From assembly GCA_020444275.1 (NCBI GenBank), contig JAHLLG010000001.1, forward strand, positions 1,267,773 through 1,331,772: a stretch of 64,000 bases of DNA. The letters run 5' to 3'. The notes under the pieces are model-generated. The model ran no database searches. It saw nothing but the letters and a program-made list of their open reading frames with translations, and was not told the origin of the DNA. Of the stretch, positions 1 to 8,172 are shown one piece after another (position 1 is the stretch's first letter; the number at the start of each line of letters is the position of its first letter). This DNA is from Bacteroidota bacterium. Its GTDB lineage: Bacteria > Bacteroidota > Bacteroidia > Bacteroidales > UBA12077. Position numbers and translations under genes: made by a program.

Positions 1-1
1 A

Positions 2-859
2 GATTCTATTTCACATACAATAATTACTACTAAATATGGAAATGCAATTAGAGTATCAAGGTTTGATGGAAAAGGATGGTGGCCTTTGTTATATAAAGGA
101 CCTGTAATACAATACAAAAAAAACTATACCTATCAATTTTCGTTTAAATTCAGAGTTATTAAAGGGAAAGGAGCTCCATTTAAAATAGGATGGTGGTTAA
201 AAGAAGATGGAAAGTATATTTACAATCTTAAAAAAGATATTAAACCGCTGGATGATGATTGGAATGAATGTATATGCACTTATACTTTTAAAGAAAACCA
301 TTTTACGCGAGCCGGAACATTTATGAATTCGCAACATCCATTTACTGTTATAGATTTTGCTGATATTAGCCTTATTTGCTTGGATTGTAATGTTGATAAT
401 TCTAATCAGTTAAAACCAGATATATTCGCAGAAATAGAAAATAATAAATTTATCTCTCCTAGAACAAATCGTTGGAGATTTGCTTATGAAATTTTCAATA
501 ACTATAATTTTCTGCAAAAAATGGTTGGAAATGGATTTAATTATGGATCTCTTTATTCAAGCGAATTTATTAAAAATAATAGCAGTAAGTTTGATTACCC
601 ACATAATCCTATACTATCTGCATTTTTATATTCTGGATTAACTGGAGGATTTTATTATATCTATTTTCTAGTGATGTCGTTTTATTATTATATAAAAAAC
701 AGAAAGTTTTTACAAGTGTTTTTATATATGTATATAGTAACTTTTTTCTTTATGATGTTTAGTGCAAATAGCCATTTTTCTGTTCCAATATTTACTTTAT
801 TATCGATATTACCTTTTATAGAAAATATACCAACAAAAAAAGCACAGAATGCACTTTAA
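2..859 (+). CDS. O-antigen polymerase/ligase-like membrane protein, C-terminal part (5' truncated)
   Basis: The reading frame is open to the left edge, so only the C-terminal ~285 residues are present and the true start lies outside the window. The first ~150 residues are hydrophilic and rich in Trp/Tyr and beta-type sequence (GWWLKEDGKYIYNLKK), resembling a carbohydrate-binding-like insert in a periplasmic loop. This is followed by a HNPILSAFLYSGLTGG stretch and at least two membrane helices. A conserved HN...GxxG loop before the last helices is typical of the Wzy/WaaL (O-antigen ligase/polymerase) superfamily, which joins or transfers undecaprenyl-linked glycans in the periplasm. The place at the head of a polysaccharide cluster agrees. 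A second Wzy/WaaL-like gene lies at 8173, so which one polymerises and which one ligates cannot be told from sequence alone. Confidence 0.65.
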   Translation, partial: DSISHTIITTKYGNAIRVSRFDGKGWWPLLYKGPVIQYKKNYTYQFSFKFRVIKGKGAPFKIGWWLKEDGKYIYNLKKDIKPLDDDWNECICTYTFKENHFTRAGTFMNSQHPFTVIDFADISLICLDCNVDNSNQLKPDIFAEIENNKFISPRTNRWRFAYEIFNNYNFLQKMVGNGFNYGSLYSSEFIKNNSSKFDYPHNPILSAFLYSGLTGGFYYIYFLVMSFYYYIKNRKFLQVFLYMYIVTFFFMMFSANSHFSVPIFTLLSILPFIENIPTKKAQNAL

Positions 860-927
860 AATAATCAAGATCGACATTGTCATTTTTATAGATTATCTAG
901 TATTATTATATCCTAAAAAGAAATAAA

Positions 928-1719
928 ATGAACAAACTAATTTTATTTGTAATATTTGTACTAATTACAGTAAATGTTATGGCTCAAACAAAGGTAGTTG
1001 CGCACCGAGGTTTTTCGAGCAAGTTCCCAGAAAATACTCTCATTGCATTTGAAAAAGCGATTAAATGTGGAGCTGATTATTTTGAGCTTGATGTTCGAAA
1101 AACTTATGATGATTCTTTAGTAGTTGTTCATGATAAAACAATAAATAGAATAAGTTCCAATAATATGAAAGGGACAATTGCTAAAATGTCTTATCAGGAT
1201 TTATCTAAAGTTGATGTAGGAAATAGTGATAAATTTGAATATAAAAAGAAATATAAAAAGGAAAAAATCCCTCTTTTAAGAGAGGTGCTGGAGTTAGCTA
1301 AGAAAGATACAAAAATATGCATTGAAATAAAGACTGAAGGAATTGAAGAGGATGTTGTTAAAATGGTTAATAATTTAAATCTAAGTGAGGAGGTTATTAT
1401 ATTTTCTTTTAAAGATTCGATTTTAACAAAAGTTCGACAACTGAATAAAAACATACCAATACTTTATCTAGTGCATCAAATAGACAGTCAAACACTGGAT
1501 AATGCAAAAAGAAATGATGCATTTGCTATTGGAGTTGGACCTAAAACAATTATCAAACAAGAAGATATTGTTTTTTTTCATAATAATAACTTAGAAATAT
1601 GGAAATGGGTTGTTAACGATATAAATGAAATGAGAGATTTGATTGAAGTAGGAATAGATGGGATAATCACTGATTTCCCAGACAGGGCTTTAAAAATGTC
1701 TAATAAACGAAGACTTTAA
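928..1719 (+). CDS. Secreted glycerophosphodiester phosphodiesterase (GDPD family)
   Basis: A 263-residue protein with an N-terminal signal peptide (hydrophobic stretch ending VMAQ near residue 20) followed directly by the GDPD TIM-barrel signature: VAHRGF with the catalytic His near 26, the FPENT metal-binding Glu, then FELDVRKT and VVVHD carrying the second metal ligand pair and the second His. The family hydrolyses glycerophosphodiesters to an alcohol and glycerol-3-phosphate. The export signal suggests periplasmic scavenging of lipid head groups or teichoic-like polymers. It sits inside a polysaccharide cluster but has no obvious role in glycan assembly. The 68-bp gap from the upstream gene and 20-41 bp to the next are compatible with co-transcription. 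Confidence 0.88.
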   Translation: MNKLILFVIFVLITVNVMAQTKVVAHRGFSSKFPENTLIAFEKAIKCGADYFELDVRKTYDDSLVVVHDKTINRISSNNMKGTIAKMSYQDLSKVDVGNSDKFEYKKKYKKEKIPLLREVLELAKKDTKICIEIKTEGIEEDVVKMVNNLNLSEEVIIFSFKDSILTKVRQLNKNIPILYLVHQIDSQTLDNAKRNDAFAIGVGPKTIIKQEDIVFFHNNNLEIWKWVVNDINEMRDLIEVGIDGIITDFPDRALKMSNKRRL

Positions 1720-1760
1720 AAAAATAAAAGCATTTAACTTTGTTGTCTAATTCTAAGTAT

Positions 1761-2636
1761 ATGAACCGTGTATTAATTACAGGAGCAAATAGTTTTGTAG
1801 GAAAAAGCTTCATTAAATTCTCCAAACAAGAATCGATTGATGAGGTATCATTACTAGATAAAAAACCCGAAGAAATTAATTTTTCGAAATATGATGTCGT
1901 ATTACATTTAGTGGCTATTGTTCATCAATCGAAGAAAATTAGTGAAAAGGAATATTTTAGAGTAAATAAAGATTTAGCAATTCAGGTAGCCAATGAGGCA
2001 AAAAAGGCTGGTGTTCAGCAATTTGTTTTTTTAAGTACAGTAAAAGTTTATGGAAAATATATTCCGGGGGCAGGAGCGTGGAATGAGAGCTCTACATGTG
2101 ACCCTGAAGATGCATATGGTAAAAGTAAGTATGCTGCTGAATTAGCACTTAAGGAATTGGAAGATTCGAATTTTACTGTATCGATAGTTCGAACACCGTT
2201 GGTTTATGGAGAAAATGTGAAAGCCAATATGCGAAGCATCATTAAGTTAGTGGAAAAATTCCCCATATTACCATTAGCTGAAGTAGATAATAAAAGGTCT
2301 TTTACATCAGTGGAAAACCTGGTGGCATTTATCGATCGAATTATTGAAAAGAGGGCTTCGGGTGTTTTTATTGCTAAAGATGAAAAAGGATTATCCACTA
2401 CCGAGTTAGTTAAGATTATTTCTCAATACCTGGAAAGAAAGTTAATACTGTTTTCCATTCCTCGATTTATCATTAGAATATGTACCTTTGTTTACCCTAA
2501 AATTTTTGACCGATTGTACGGTTCTTTTGAAATGGAAAATAAGAAAACACTAGAAAAACTAGATTTTTTACCTCCATTAACCGTTGAAGAGGGTATTAAA
2601 AAAATGATCTTAGCGTATAGGTCACAAAAGTGGTAA
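1761..2636 (+). CDS. NAD-dependent sugar epimerase/dehydratase (extended SDR)
   Basis: The protein begins MNRVLITGANSFVGKSF, a Rossmann TGxxxxxG dinucleotide-binding motif. FLSTVKVYG supplies the catalytic Ser and AYGKSKYAAE carries the Tyr-xxx-Lys pair. The length of 291 residues fits UDP-hexose 4-epimerase/dehydratase-type extended SDRs. I place the start at the ATG at 1761, where the Rossmann fold begins; a TTG seven codons upstream (1740) is possible. It is directly followed (15 bp) by a WbpL/WecA-type transferase. In Pseudomonas-like O-antigen clusters an SDR of this type (WbpK/WbpV) makes the 6-deoxy-HexNAc sugar that the WbpL enzyme attaches to undecaprenyl phosphate, so the pair probably makes and loads the first sugar. 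The exact substrate is inferred, not shown. Confidence 0.85.
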   Translation: MNRVLITGANSFVGKSFIKFSKQESIDEVSLLDKKPEEINFSKYDVVLHLVAIVHQSKKISEKEYFRVNKDLAIQVANEAKKAGVQQFVFLSTVKVYGKYIPGAGAWNESSTCDPEDAYGKSKYAAELALKELEDSNFTVSIVRTPLVYGENVKANMRSIIKLVEKFPILPLAEVDNKRSFTSVENLVAFIDRIIEKRASGVFIAKDEKGLSTTELVKIISQYLERKLILFSIPRFIIRICTFVYPKIFDRLYGSFEMENKKTLEKLDFLPPLTVEEGIKKMILAYRSQKW

Positions 2637-2651
2637 TTTAAACATAAGTGA

Positions 2652-3644
2652 ATGTTGAGTATAGTAGTATTAATTTCAGTAGGTTTATTATTTTTATCCT
2701 TTATATTAACTTTCTTCATAAAACAGATTGCTTCCAGGTTAAGTATTATTGATATTCCCAATGAACGTAGCTCCCATAAAACACCTACTCCACGCGGAGG
2801 TGGCCTGGCTATAGTTATATCCTGGTATATAGGAATAACAATGTTATTCTATTTCAATTTGATTGAGAGTTATCTTTTTTATGCGTTACTATCAGGTATT
2901 ATCTTAGCTATTGTGAGTCTTATTGACGATGTTATAGACTTACCACCAGTTGTAAGACTTTTAGCTCAAATAACAACAGCTGTACTAGCCTTTATTTCAT
3001 TAAATGGGATAGATCCAATTCAAATTTTTGGATTTGCAATGAATATTAAGTTTATTGTTTATCCTGTTGTTATAATTGGGATGGTTTGGTTTATTAACCT
3101 CTATAATTTTCTGGACGGGATTGACGGTTATGTGTCCATAGAAGCAATTCTGGTTTCTGCAATACTTTTTATCTTTTCAGGTAATAGCATTCTTCTAATT
3201 CTTATTGCTTGTGTTTTTGGATTTCTTATTTGGAACTGGCCAAAGGCAAAGATTTTTATGGGAGATGTAGGTAGCACTCAGTTAGGATTTATTTTGGTTG
3301 TTTTGGGAATTTATTTTCATAATCAACAACAATTCTCAATACTTCAGTGGTTTATTTTGACTTCTCCTTTTTGGTTTGATGCAACGTTTACGCTATTTAG
3401 AAGATGGAGAAATAAGGAAAAGTTAAGTCAGGCACACAAAAAGCATGCTTACCAGCGAATAGTTCAGGCAGGTTTTTCTCATTTTAAAACTGATTTATAC
3501 CTAATTATAATTAATATAATAATATTGGGATTGGTGTATGGAGCATATTATTATCCGAAATTTGATCTGTTGTTTTTGTTAGCTGCTATTTTATTTCTGT
3601 ATGGCATTGTAAGATGGGTTGATCAAAGAAAAGAGTTTTCGTAG
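2652..3644 (+). CDS. Undecaprenyl-phosphate glycosyl-1-phosphate transferase (WecA/WbpL family, GT4-type)
   Basis: A 330-residue polytopic membrane protein of the MraY/WecA family. Visible signatures are the IPNERSSHKTPTPRGGG loop near residue 38, the DDVID catalytic/Mg-binding Asp pair near 98, NLYNFLDGIDGY near 155 and FMGDVGSTQ near 205. The late cytoplasmic loop ends QAHKKHAYQR, the HxxH-like substrate-specificity region. Such enzymes start polysaccharide synthesis by moving a HexNAc-1-phosphate from UDP-sugar to undecaprenyl phosphate on the inner face of the cytoplasmic membrane. The PNERSSH/TPRGGG version resembles WbpL (FucNAc or GlcNAc) more than MraY. It follows its likely sugar-supplying SDR by 15 bp. 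Confidence 0.9.
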   Translation: MLSIVVLISVGLLFLSFILTFFIKQIASRLSIIDIPNERSSHKTPTPRGGGLAIVISWYIGITMLFYFNLIESYLFYALLSGIILAIVSLIDDVIDLPPVVRLLAQITTAVLAFISLNGIDPIQIFGFAMNIKFIVYPVVIIGMVWFINLYNFLDGIDGYVSIEAILVSAILFIFSGNSILLILIACVFGFLIWNWPKAKIFMGDVGSTQLGFILVVLGIYFHNQQQFSILQWFILTSPFWFDATFTLFRRWRNKEKLSQAHKKHAYQRIVQAGFSHFKTDLYLIIINIIILGLVYGAYYYPKFDLLFLLAAILFLYGIVRWVDQRKEFS

Positions 3645-3683
3645 ATTATAAGATAAGTACGTAAAAAGAAAATCAGGTTATTC

Positions 3684-4799
3684 ATGAATACTATTTCTAT
3701 ATGTCATATTACTACAGCTCACCCGCGTTACGATGTACGTATTTATCATAAATATGCAAAATCATTATCACAAAGTGGTTATGATGTTTCTTTATGTGTT
3801 GCAGATGGATTAGGAAATCAGTTTAAGGAAGATGTTAATTTTATAGACATTGGAAAACCTGGTAATCGGTTTAGCCGCTTCTTCTTTTTACCTTTGAAAA
3901 TGTTTAATAAAGTAAAAAGAATAAAGGCAGATATATATCATTTTCATGATCCCGAGTTTCTACTTCCAGCACTTTTCTTAAAAAAATTAGGCAGAAAGGT
4001 AATTTATGATGTCCATGAGGATGTTCCTCGAAGTCTTACGGGGAGAGATTGGTTACCCAAATGGATTTTAACAATCATTGCCTTCTTTTTTGAATTAATG
4101 GAAAATTTTATCACGAAGAGACTAACAGGTATAATAACGGCAACACCTCATATTCGTGATAGATTTTTACAATTTAATAAGAATACAATCGACATTAATA
4201 ATTATCCGATTAGAGAAGAATTTAACTGCGATAAAATTCCTTTTGAGAATAGAAATGATATTTGTTATACAGGAGCTGTCACAGAAATAAGAGGAATCAG
4301 AACTTTGATGGATGCATTGTTGCGATGTCATAAAGATATAAAACTTCATTTGGCTGGTAAGTTTGCTGATTCCGAATTTGAAAAAGAAATACTAAATCAT
4401 AAGGCAAAAGATAACCTCATTTACTATGGGCTGGTTGAAAGAGATAAATTAAATGAAATATATAATAAATGTTTTGCTGGAGTGGTAACTTTTTTACCTT
4501 ATGAAAACCATATTCATGCTCAGCCAAATAAAATCTTTGAGTATATGTCAGCCGGGATTGCTGTAATAGGTTCTGATTTTAAATTATGGAAAGTCATTAT
4601 TGAAAAGTATCATTCCGGCACATGTGTAGATCCTGATAATTCTGAGGAAATAGCACAAGTAGTTAATAAATATCATGGTAATAAACAGCTGGCAAGTTCT
4701 CATGGTTTGAATGGCAAGAAAATAGTACAAGAAAAATTCAATTGGGAAAAAGAAAAACAAAAGTTATTATCTTTTTATTCTGAAATGTTAATTGACTAA
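3684..4799 (+). CDS. Glycosyltransferase family 4 (GT-B fold)
   Basis: A 371-residue cytoplasmic protein with a GT-B organisation. The N-terminal acceptor domain starts ISICHITTAHPRYDVRIYHK, followed by DIYHFHDPEFLLPA and YDVHED. The C-terminal donor domain contains CYTGAVTEIRGI, LAGKF, YYGLVERDKLNEIYNKC and the sugar-nucleotide motif PNKIFEYMSAGIAVI, with the E-x7-E-like Glu typical of retaining GT4 enzymes. It adds one sugar of the repeat unit on the cytoplasmic side. Specificity cannot be read from sequence. It lies 39 bp behind the initiating transferase and 130 bp ahead of the flippase gene, consistent with one assembly cluster. Confidence 0.88.
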   Translation: MNTISICHITTAHPRYDVRIYHKYAKSLSQSGYDVSLCVADGLGNQFKEDVNFIDIGKPGNRFSRFFFLPLKMFNKVKRIKADIYHFHDPEFLLPALFLKKLGRKVIYDVHEDVPRSLTGRDWLPKWILTIIAFFFELMENFITKRLTGIITATPHIRDRFLQFNKNTIDINNYPIREEFNCDKIPFENRNDICYTGAVTEIRGIRTLMDALLRCHKDIKLHLAGKFADSEFEKEILNHKAKDNLIYYGLVERDKLNEIYNKCFAGVVTFLPYENHIHAQPNKIFEYMSAGIAVIGSDFKLWKVIIEKYHSGTCVDPDNSEEIAQVVNKYHGNKQLASSHGLNGKKIVQEKFNWEKEKQKLLSFYSEMLID

Positions 4800-4929
4800 A
4801 TAATCTCTATAAGGTATATATTTTTAGTAGGTTTGTTTGCTAGGTAGGTAATTGAAATGTATAGATAATTAAGGAATGAAAGTAAAGAAAAATAAAATGT
4901 GTCGTAAAAGCGTAGTTTTAGATTAAGTT

Positions 4930-6174
4930 ATGAATTCTCCCTTTAAAAATATATTAACTTTAGCTGGAGGAACAGTTTTTGCACAAATCATAGCGTTTAT
5001 TGTTCAGCCTGTACTTCGCAGAATTATTCCTGTTGATGAATTTGGAGTTTTTGCTGTGTATATGAGTATAGTTACAATAATTGCTACAGTAGCTGCTTTT
5101 AGATACGATATGGCTATTGTCATACCAAAGGAGGATAAAAAAGCTTCTGAATTAGTTTTAGGAGGCATTTTACTCTCCCTTTTTTCATCATTACTTTTAT
5201 TAATCGTTTTATTAACTTGTAAAACCTTTATTTTACCCATTCTTAACATCAACCACGTTTATTATTGGTGGTTCTATTTTATCCCCTTTACTGTCTTTTT
5301 TGCCAGTTCGTACCGTGTTTTAAATAATTGGTTGATCAGAAAAAAGGCATTTAAGTGGTCTTCAGGTAATAAGGTAATTAGAAGAGGAGGAGAAGCAACA
5401 GTACAAATTAGTTTTGGACTGAAAAGTTTTTCCGTAGGGTTAGTTATTGGTGATTTAATTGGGAATATGATTAATTTTTTATTCGGGATGATACAGTTAC
5501 TTAAATCATCATTGCGCATTGGAATAAATGTTAAGAATATATATGCTGCTTTGAAGGAATATAGTGTGTTTCCAAAATACAATGCAATACCTGTTTTATT
5601 TAATACACTGGCTTTAATGTTGCCGGTTATTATTATTAATAAATTATTCAATAGTGAAATCACTGCTTATTTTGATTTAACCCGTCAAATCTTTGCAATT
5701 ACCTTAGCACTAATTTCAGCTTCAGTGGCTCAGGTTTATTTACAGCGAATTGCCGAAAAAAGGAATAACAAAGAGCGGATTTTACCTGAAATTCTGAAAT
5801 TATCGAAGGTTCTTGGGGTTATTTCACTAATTGGAATTGTTATTGTTTTAATATTTGGTCCGGATGTTTTTAGCCTGGTTTTTGGCTCTGAATACAGGGC
5901 TTCGGGATATTATGCACAGATACTAATATTTTCTTTTGCAATAAGATTTATCGCTTCTACATTATCTATTGTTTTTATTACCTTGCAGAAATTAAAAATG
6001 AATGCCATTTGGCAAATATTATATTTTATAGCCATCGCATCACTTTTTATGTTTAAATATGAAAGCATTAAATCCTTCTTATTTACATATTTAATTATAG
6101 ATGTAATTTTTTATGCAGTATATTATACCTTAATTATTGCTATTTCAAATCAACATGATAAAAACATAAGTTAA
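4930..6174 (+). CDS. wzx: Polysaccharide flippase (Wzx/oligosaccharide flippase family)
   Basis: A 414-residue protein made almost entirely of hydrophobic helices (about 12), opening with NILTLAGGTVFAQIIAFIVQPVLRRI and DEFGVFAVYMSIVTIIATVA. This is the hallmark of the MOP-superfamily polysaccharide exporters: a GG..AQ.....P.L.R....EFG...... first-helix region. The family flips undecaprenyl-linked repeat units across the inner membrane. Position between sugar transferases and a C5-epimerase-domain protein, and the presence of Wzy- and Wzz-like partners, support a Wzx/Wzy pathway. The 130 bp in front of it contain no recognisable terminator. Confidence 0.9.
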   Translation: MNSPFKNILTLAGGTVFAQIIAFIVQPVLRRIIPVDEFGVFAVYMSIVTIIATVAAFRYDMAIVIPKEDKKASELVLGGILLSLFSSLLLLIVLLTCKTFILPILNINHVYYWWFYFIPFTVFFASSYRVLNNWLIRKKAFKWSSGNKVIRRGGEATVQISFGLKSFSVGLVIGDLIGNMINFLFGMIQLLKSSLRIGINVKNIYAALKEYSVFPKYNAIPVLFNTLALMLPVIIINKLFNSEITAYFDLTRQIFAITLALISASVAQVYLQRIAEKRNNKERILPEILKLSKVLGVISLIGIVIVLIFGPDVFSLVFGSEYRASGYYAQILIFSFAIRFIASTLSIVFITLQKLKMNAIWQILYFIAIASLFMFKYESIKSFLFTYLIIDVIFYAVYYTLIIAISNQHDKNIS

Positions 6175-6188
6175 AAAATGGCGGTTAA

Positions 6189-7145
6189 ATGAATATAAGA
6201 TCAAAATATATCTTTATAAAAAAATTACTGAATGATTTCAAAACAGCACTGATCGGAACATCTGAATATAACCTGAACGTTAAAGCTTTTGATACAGATG
6301 CTTATTTTATGGATTACTCATTTGCTTTAAGAAATGAGGCTAAACATTATCACCCTAAAGATGCTGAAGGAATACCGATGTCAAATTATTTGAATAGTGG
6401 AAAGAGCTATAACCCAACGCGTGTGGCCTCATTTGGTTTAGCACATTTCCAAAAATTCTTAACAGAAGGTGAGGTTGCAAATAAGGAAATGTTTCTAAAG
6501 GTAGCAGAGTGGTTTACTCAATTTGATGATGGTAAATTTATTTATACGATTCCTTATGGTGAACTAAAACCACCGTGGATATCCTGTATGGCGCAAGGAC
6601 AGGGTATAAGTGTATTAGTTAGAGCATATAATCTAACCAAGGAAGAAAAGTACCTTACTGTTGCTAAAAAGGCAATTGTTCCTTTTACAATAAACATTGA
6701 ACAAGGAGGTTTGCATTCTAAAATTGAGAATAAGTTTGATTTTTTAGAAGAGTTCCCATTTAAAAAGCCCAGACATGTATTAAACGGATTTATTTATGCG
6801 ATTGTCGGAATTCATGAATTGTCATTAATAGCTGGAGATGTTGCTAAAGAAGTTCAATTAGATAATCTCATAAAATCAGTATCAAATTGTAATTTTTGGT
6901 ATGCCCATAATTGGTCAACGTATGATTTGCATAAATCAAAAAAAGGAAGAAGAAATACAGCAACTATTACTTATCAGAATGTTCACATAACACAGTTTAA
7001 ATATCTTGAAAAAATTTTCCCTGATTATGGATTTGGAGAGTTCGCCTTGAGGTTAGAACAGGATTATAAAAATGTTTTTTTAAGATTTAAGGCTTTAAAA
7101 AATAAAATATTATACAGGATTGATCAACCTGCTGATAGGTTTTAA
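6189..7145 (+). CDS. D-glucuronyl C5-epimerase C-terminal-domain protein (copy 1, polysaccharide cluster)
   Basis: A 318-residue protein whose core matches the alpha-helical barrel domain of heparan-sulfate glucuronyl C5-epimerase (Glce_C): YHPKDAEGIPMSNY near the start, PPWISCMAQGQGISVLVRAY at about 138-157, GGLHSKIE, then VLNGFIYAIVGIHEL near 198-212. No signal peptide or clear membrane anchor is visible, so it would act in the cytoplasm or as a peripheral membrane protein, for example on lipid-linked sugars before flipping. The eukaryotic family turns D-glucuronate into L-iduronate within a polymer. It starts 14 bp after the flippase gene and 32 bp before a GT2 gene. The epimerase reaction is inferred; a lyase or hydrolase-like role of the same fold is possible. 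A paralogue sits at 14195. Confidence 0.8.
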   Translation: MNIRSKYIFIKKLLNDFKTALIGTSEYNLNVKAFDTDAYFMDYSFALRNEAKHYHPKDAEGIPMSNYLNSGKSYNPTRVASFGLAHFQKFLTEGEVANKEMFLKVAEWFTQFDDGKFIYTIPYGELKPPWISCMAQGQGISVLVRAYNLTKEEKYLTVAKKAIVPFTINIEQGGLHSKIENKFDFLEEFPFKKPRHVLNGFIYAIVGIHELSLIAGDVAKEVQLDNLIKSVSNCNFWYAHNWSTYDLHKSKKGRRNTATITYQNVHITQFKYLEKIFPDYGFGEFALRLEQDYKNVFLRFKALKNKILYRIDQPADRF

Positions 7146-7177
7146 AAGATGTTACTAAAATAGCGATTTTAATCAGG

Positions 7178-8167
7178 ATGAAAGAACTTACAGTAATTAT
7201 ACCATGTTTAAATGAAGAAAAGTTTATTGAGAAGACGCTGAAATCAATAATTAATTCTGATTTTGACAAGGATAAATTGGAAGTATTGATTTATGATGGG
7301 AATAGTGAAGATCGCTCAACAGAGATAATTAAAGATTATGAAGAAAAATTTGATTATATTAATCTAAGAATTAATAATGAACGTATTGCTCCGGTAGCTT
7401 TTAACGAAGGAATTAAAGAAGCAAATACTGAATTTGTAATGATTCTTGGAGCACACAGTGAAGTTGCAACCAATTATTTTACAAAATGTGTTGATTTCCT
7501 ACAAAATAATAAAAACTATGATGTTGTTGGTGGTGTTTTGAAAAATAAAGGGGTTGATAAAGTTTCAGATTCAATTGCAACGGCTATGTCATCGCCATTT
7601 GGTGTTGGTGGAGCACATTTTAGAACAGGAAGGAAAAGTGGTGATGTTGATACAGTAGCTTTTGGAGTATATCGAAAATCTATTTTTAAAAAAGTAGGAT
7701 TGTTTAATGAAAAACTAATTCGTGGACAAGACGGAGAAATGAATTTTCGTATTGTAAAAAACGATGGTAAAATATACCTGCTGAATACTACTTATGCTGA
7801 ATATTATGTGAGGTCTTCGTTTAAAAAATTGTTTAAACAGTATTTTCAGTATGGGTATTGGAAATTTAAACTAAATGTAATAAATAAAACGTTCATATCG
7901 CTTAGACAGATTGTGCCATCTCTCTTTATTCTATTAATATTATTAACAATAATTAGCGGGTTTTATTTTAAATCCGTTTTTATATTATGTCTTAGTTTCA
8001 TAATTTTATACTTTATTTTAGGTATATATCAAAGTTTACGATTAGCCGCATCCTTGATTACAAGATTTCATATTCTTTTAAGTTTTATTGTTTTGCATAT
8101 AAGTTATGGATTAGGTTATTTTGCCGGTTTAGGGGCCGTTTTGTTAAATAAAAGGGTATTTAAGTAG
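7178..8167 (+). CDS. Glycosyltransferase family 2, ExoA-like, membrane-anchored
   Basis: A 329-residue GT-A enzyme. The nucleotide-binding region is LTVIIPCLNEEKFIEKTLKS, with DGNSEDRST for the first Asp. An ILGAHSEV stretch replaces the usual DxD, DVVGGVLKN follows, and GQDGEMNFRI is the acceptor/catalytic ED-like motif. The C-terminal ~90 residues form three or four membrane helices. This layout resembles succinoglycan ExoA-type transferases, which add a hexose to a lipid-linked chain. It begins 32 bp after the C5-epimerase gene and ends 5 bp before the next gene, so these three are almost certainly co-transcribed. Donor and acceptor sugars are unknown. Confidence 0.88.
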   Translation: MKELTVIIPCLNEEKFIEKTLKSIINSDFDKDKLEVLIYDGNSEDRSTEIIKDYEEKFDYINLRINNERIAPVAFNEGIKEANTEFVMILGAHSEVATNYFTKCVDFLQNNKNYDVVGGVLKNKGVDKVSDSIATAMSSPFGVGGAHFRTGRKSGDVDTVAFGVYRKSIFKKVGLFNEKLIRGQDGEMNFRIVKNDGKIYLLNTTYAEYYVRSSFKKLFKQYFQYGYWKFKLNVINKTFISLRQIVPSLFILLILLTIISGFYFKSVFILCLSFIILYFILGIYQSLRLAASLITRFHILLSFIVLHISYGLGYFAGLGAVLLNKRVFK

Positions 8168-8172
8168 TAGGC

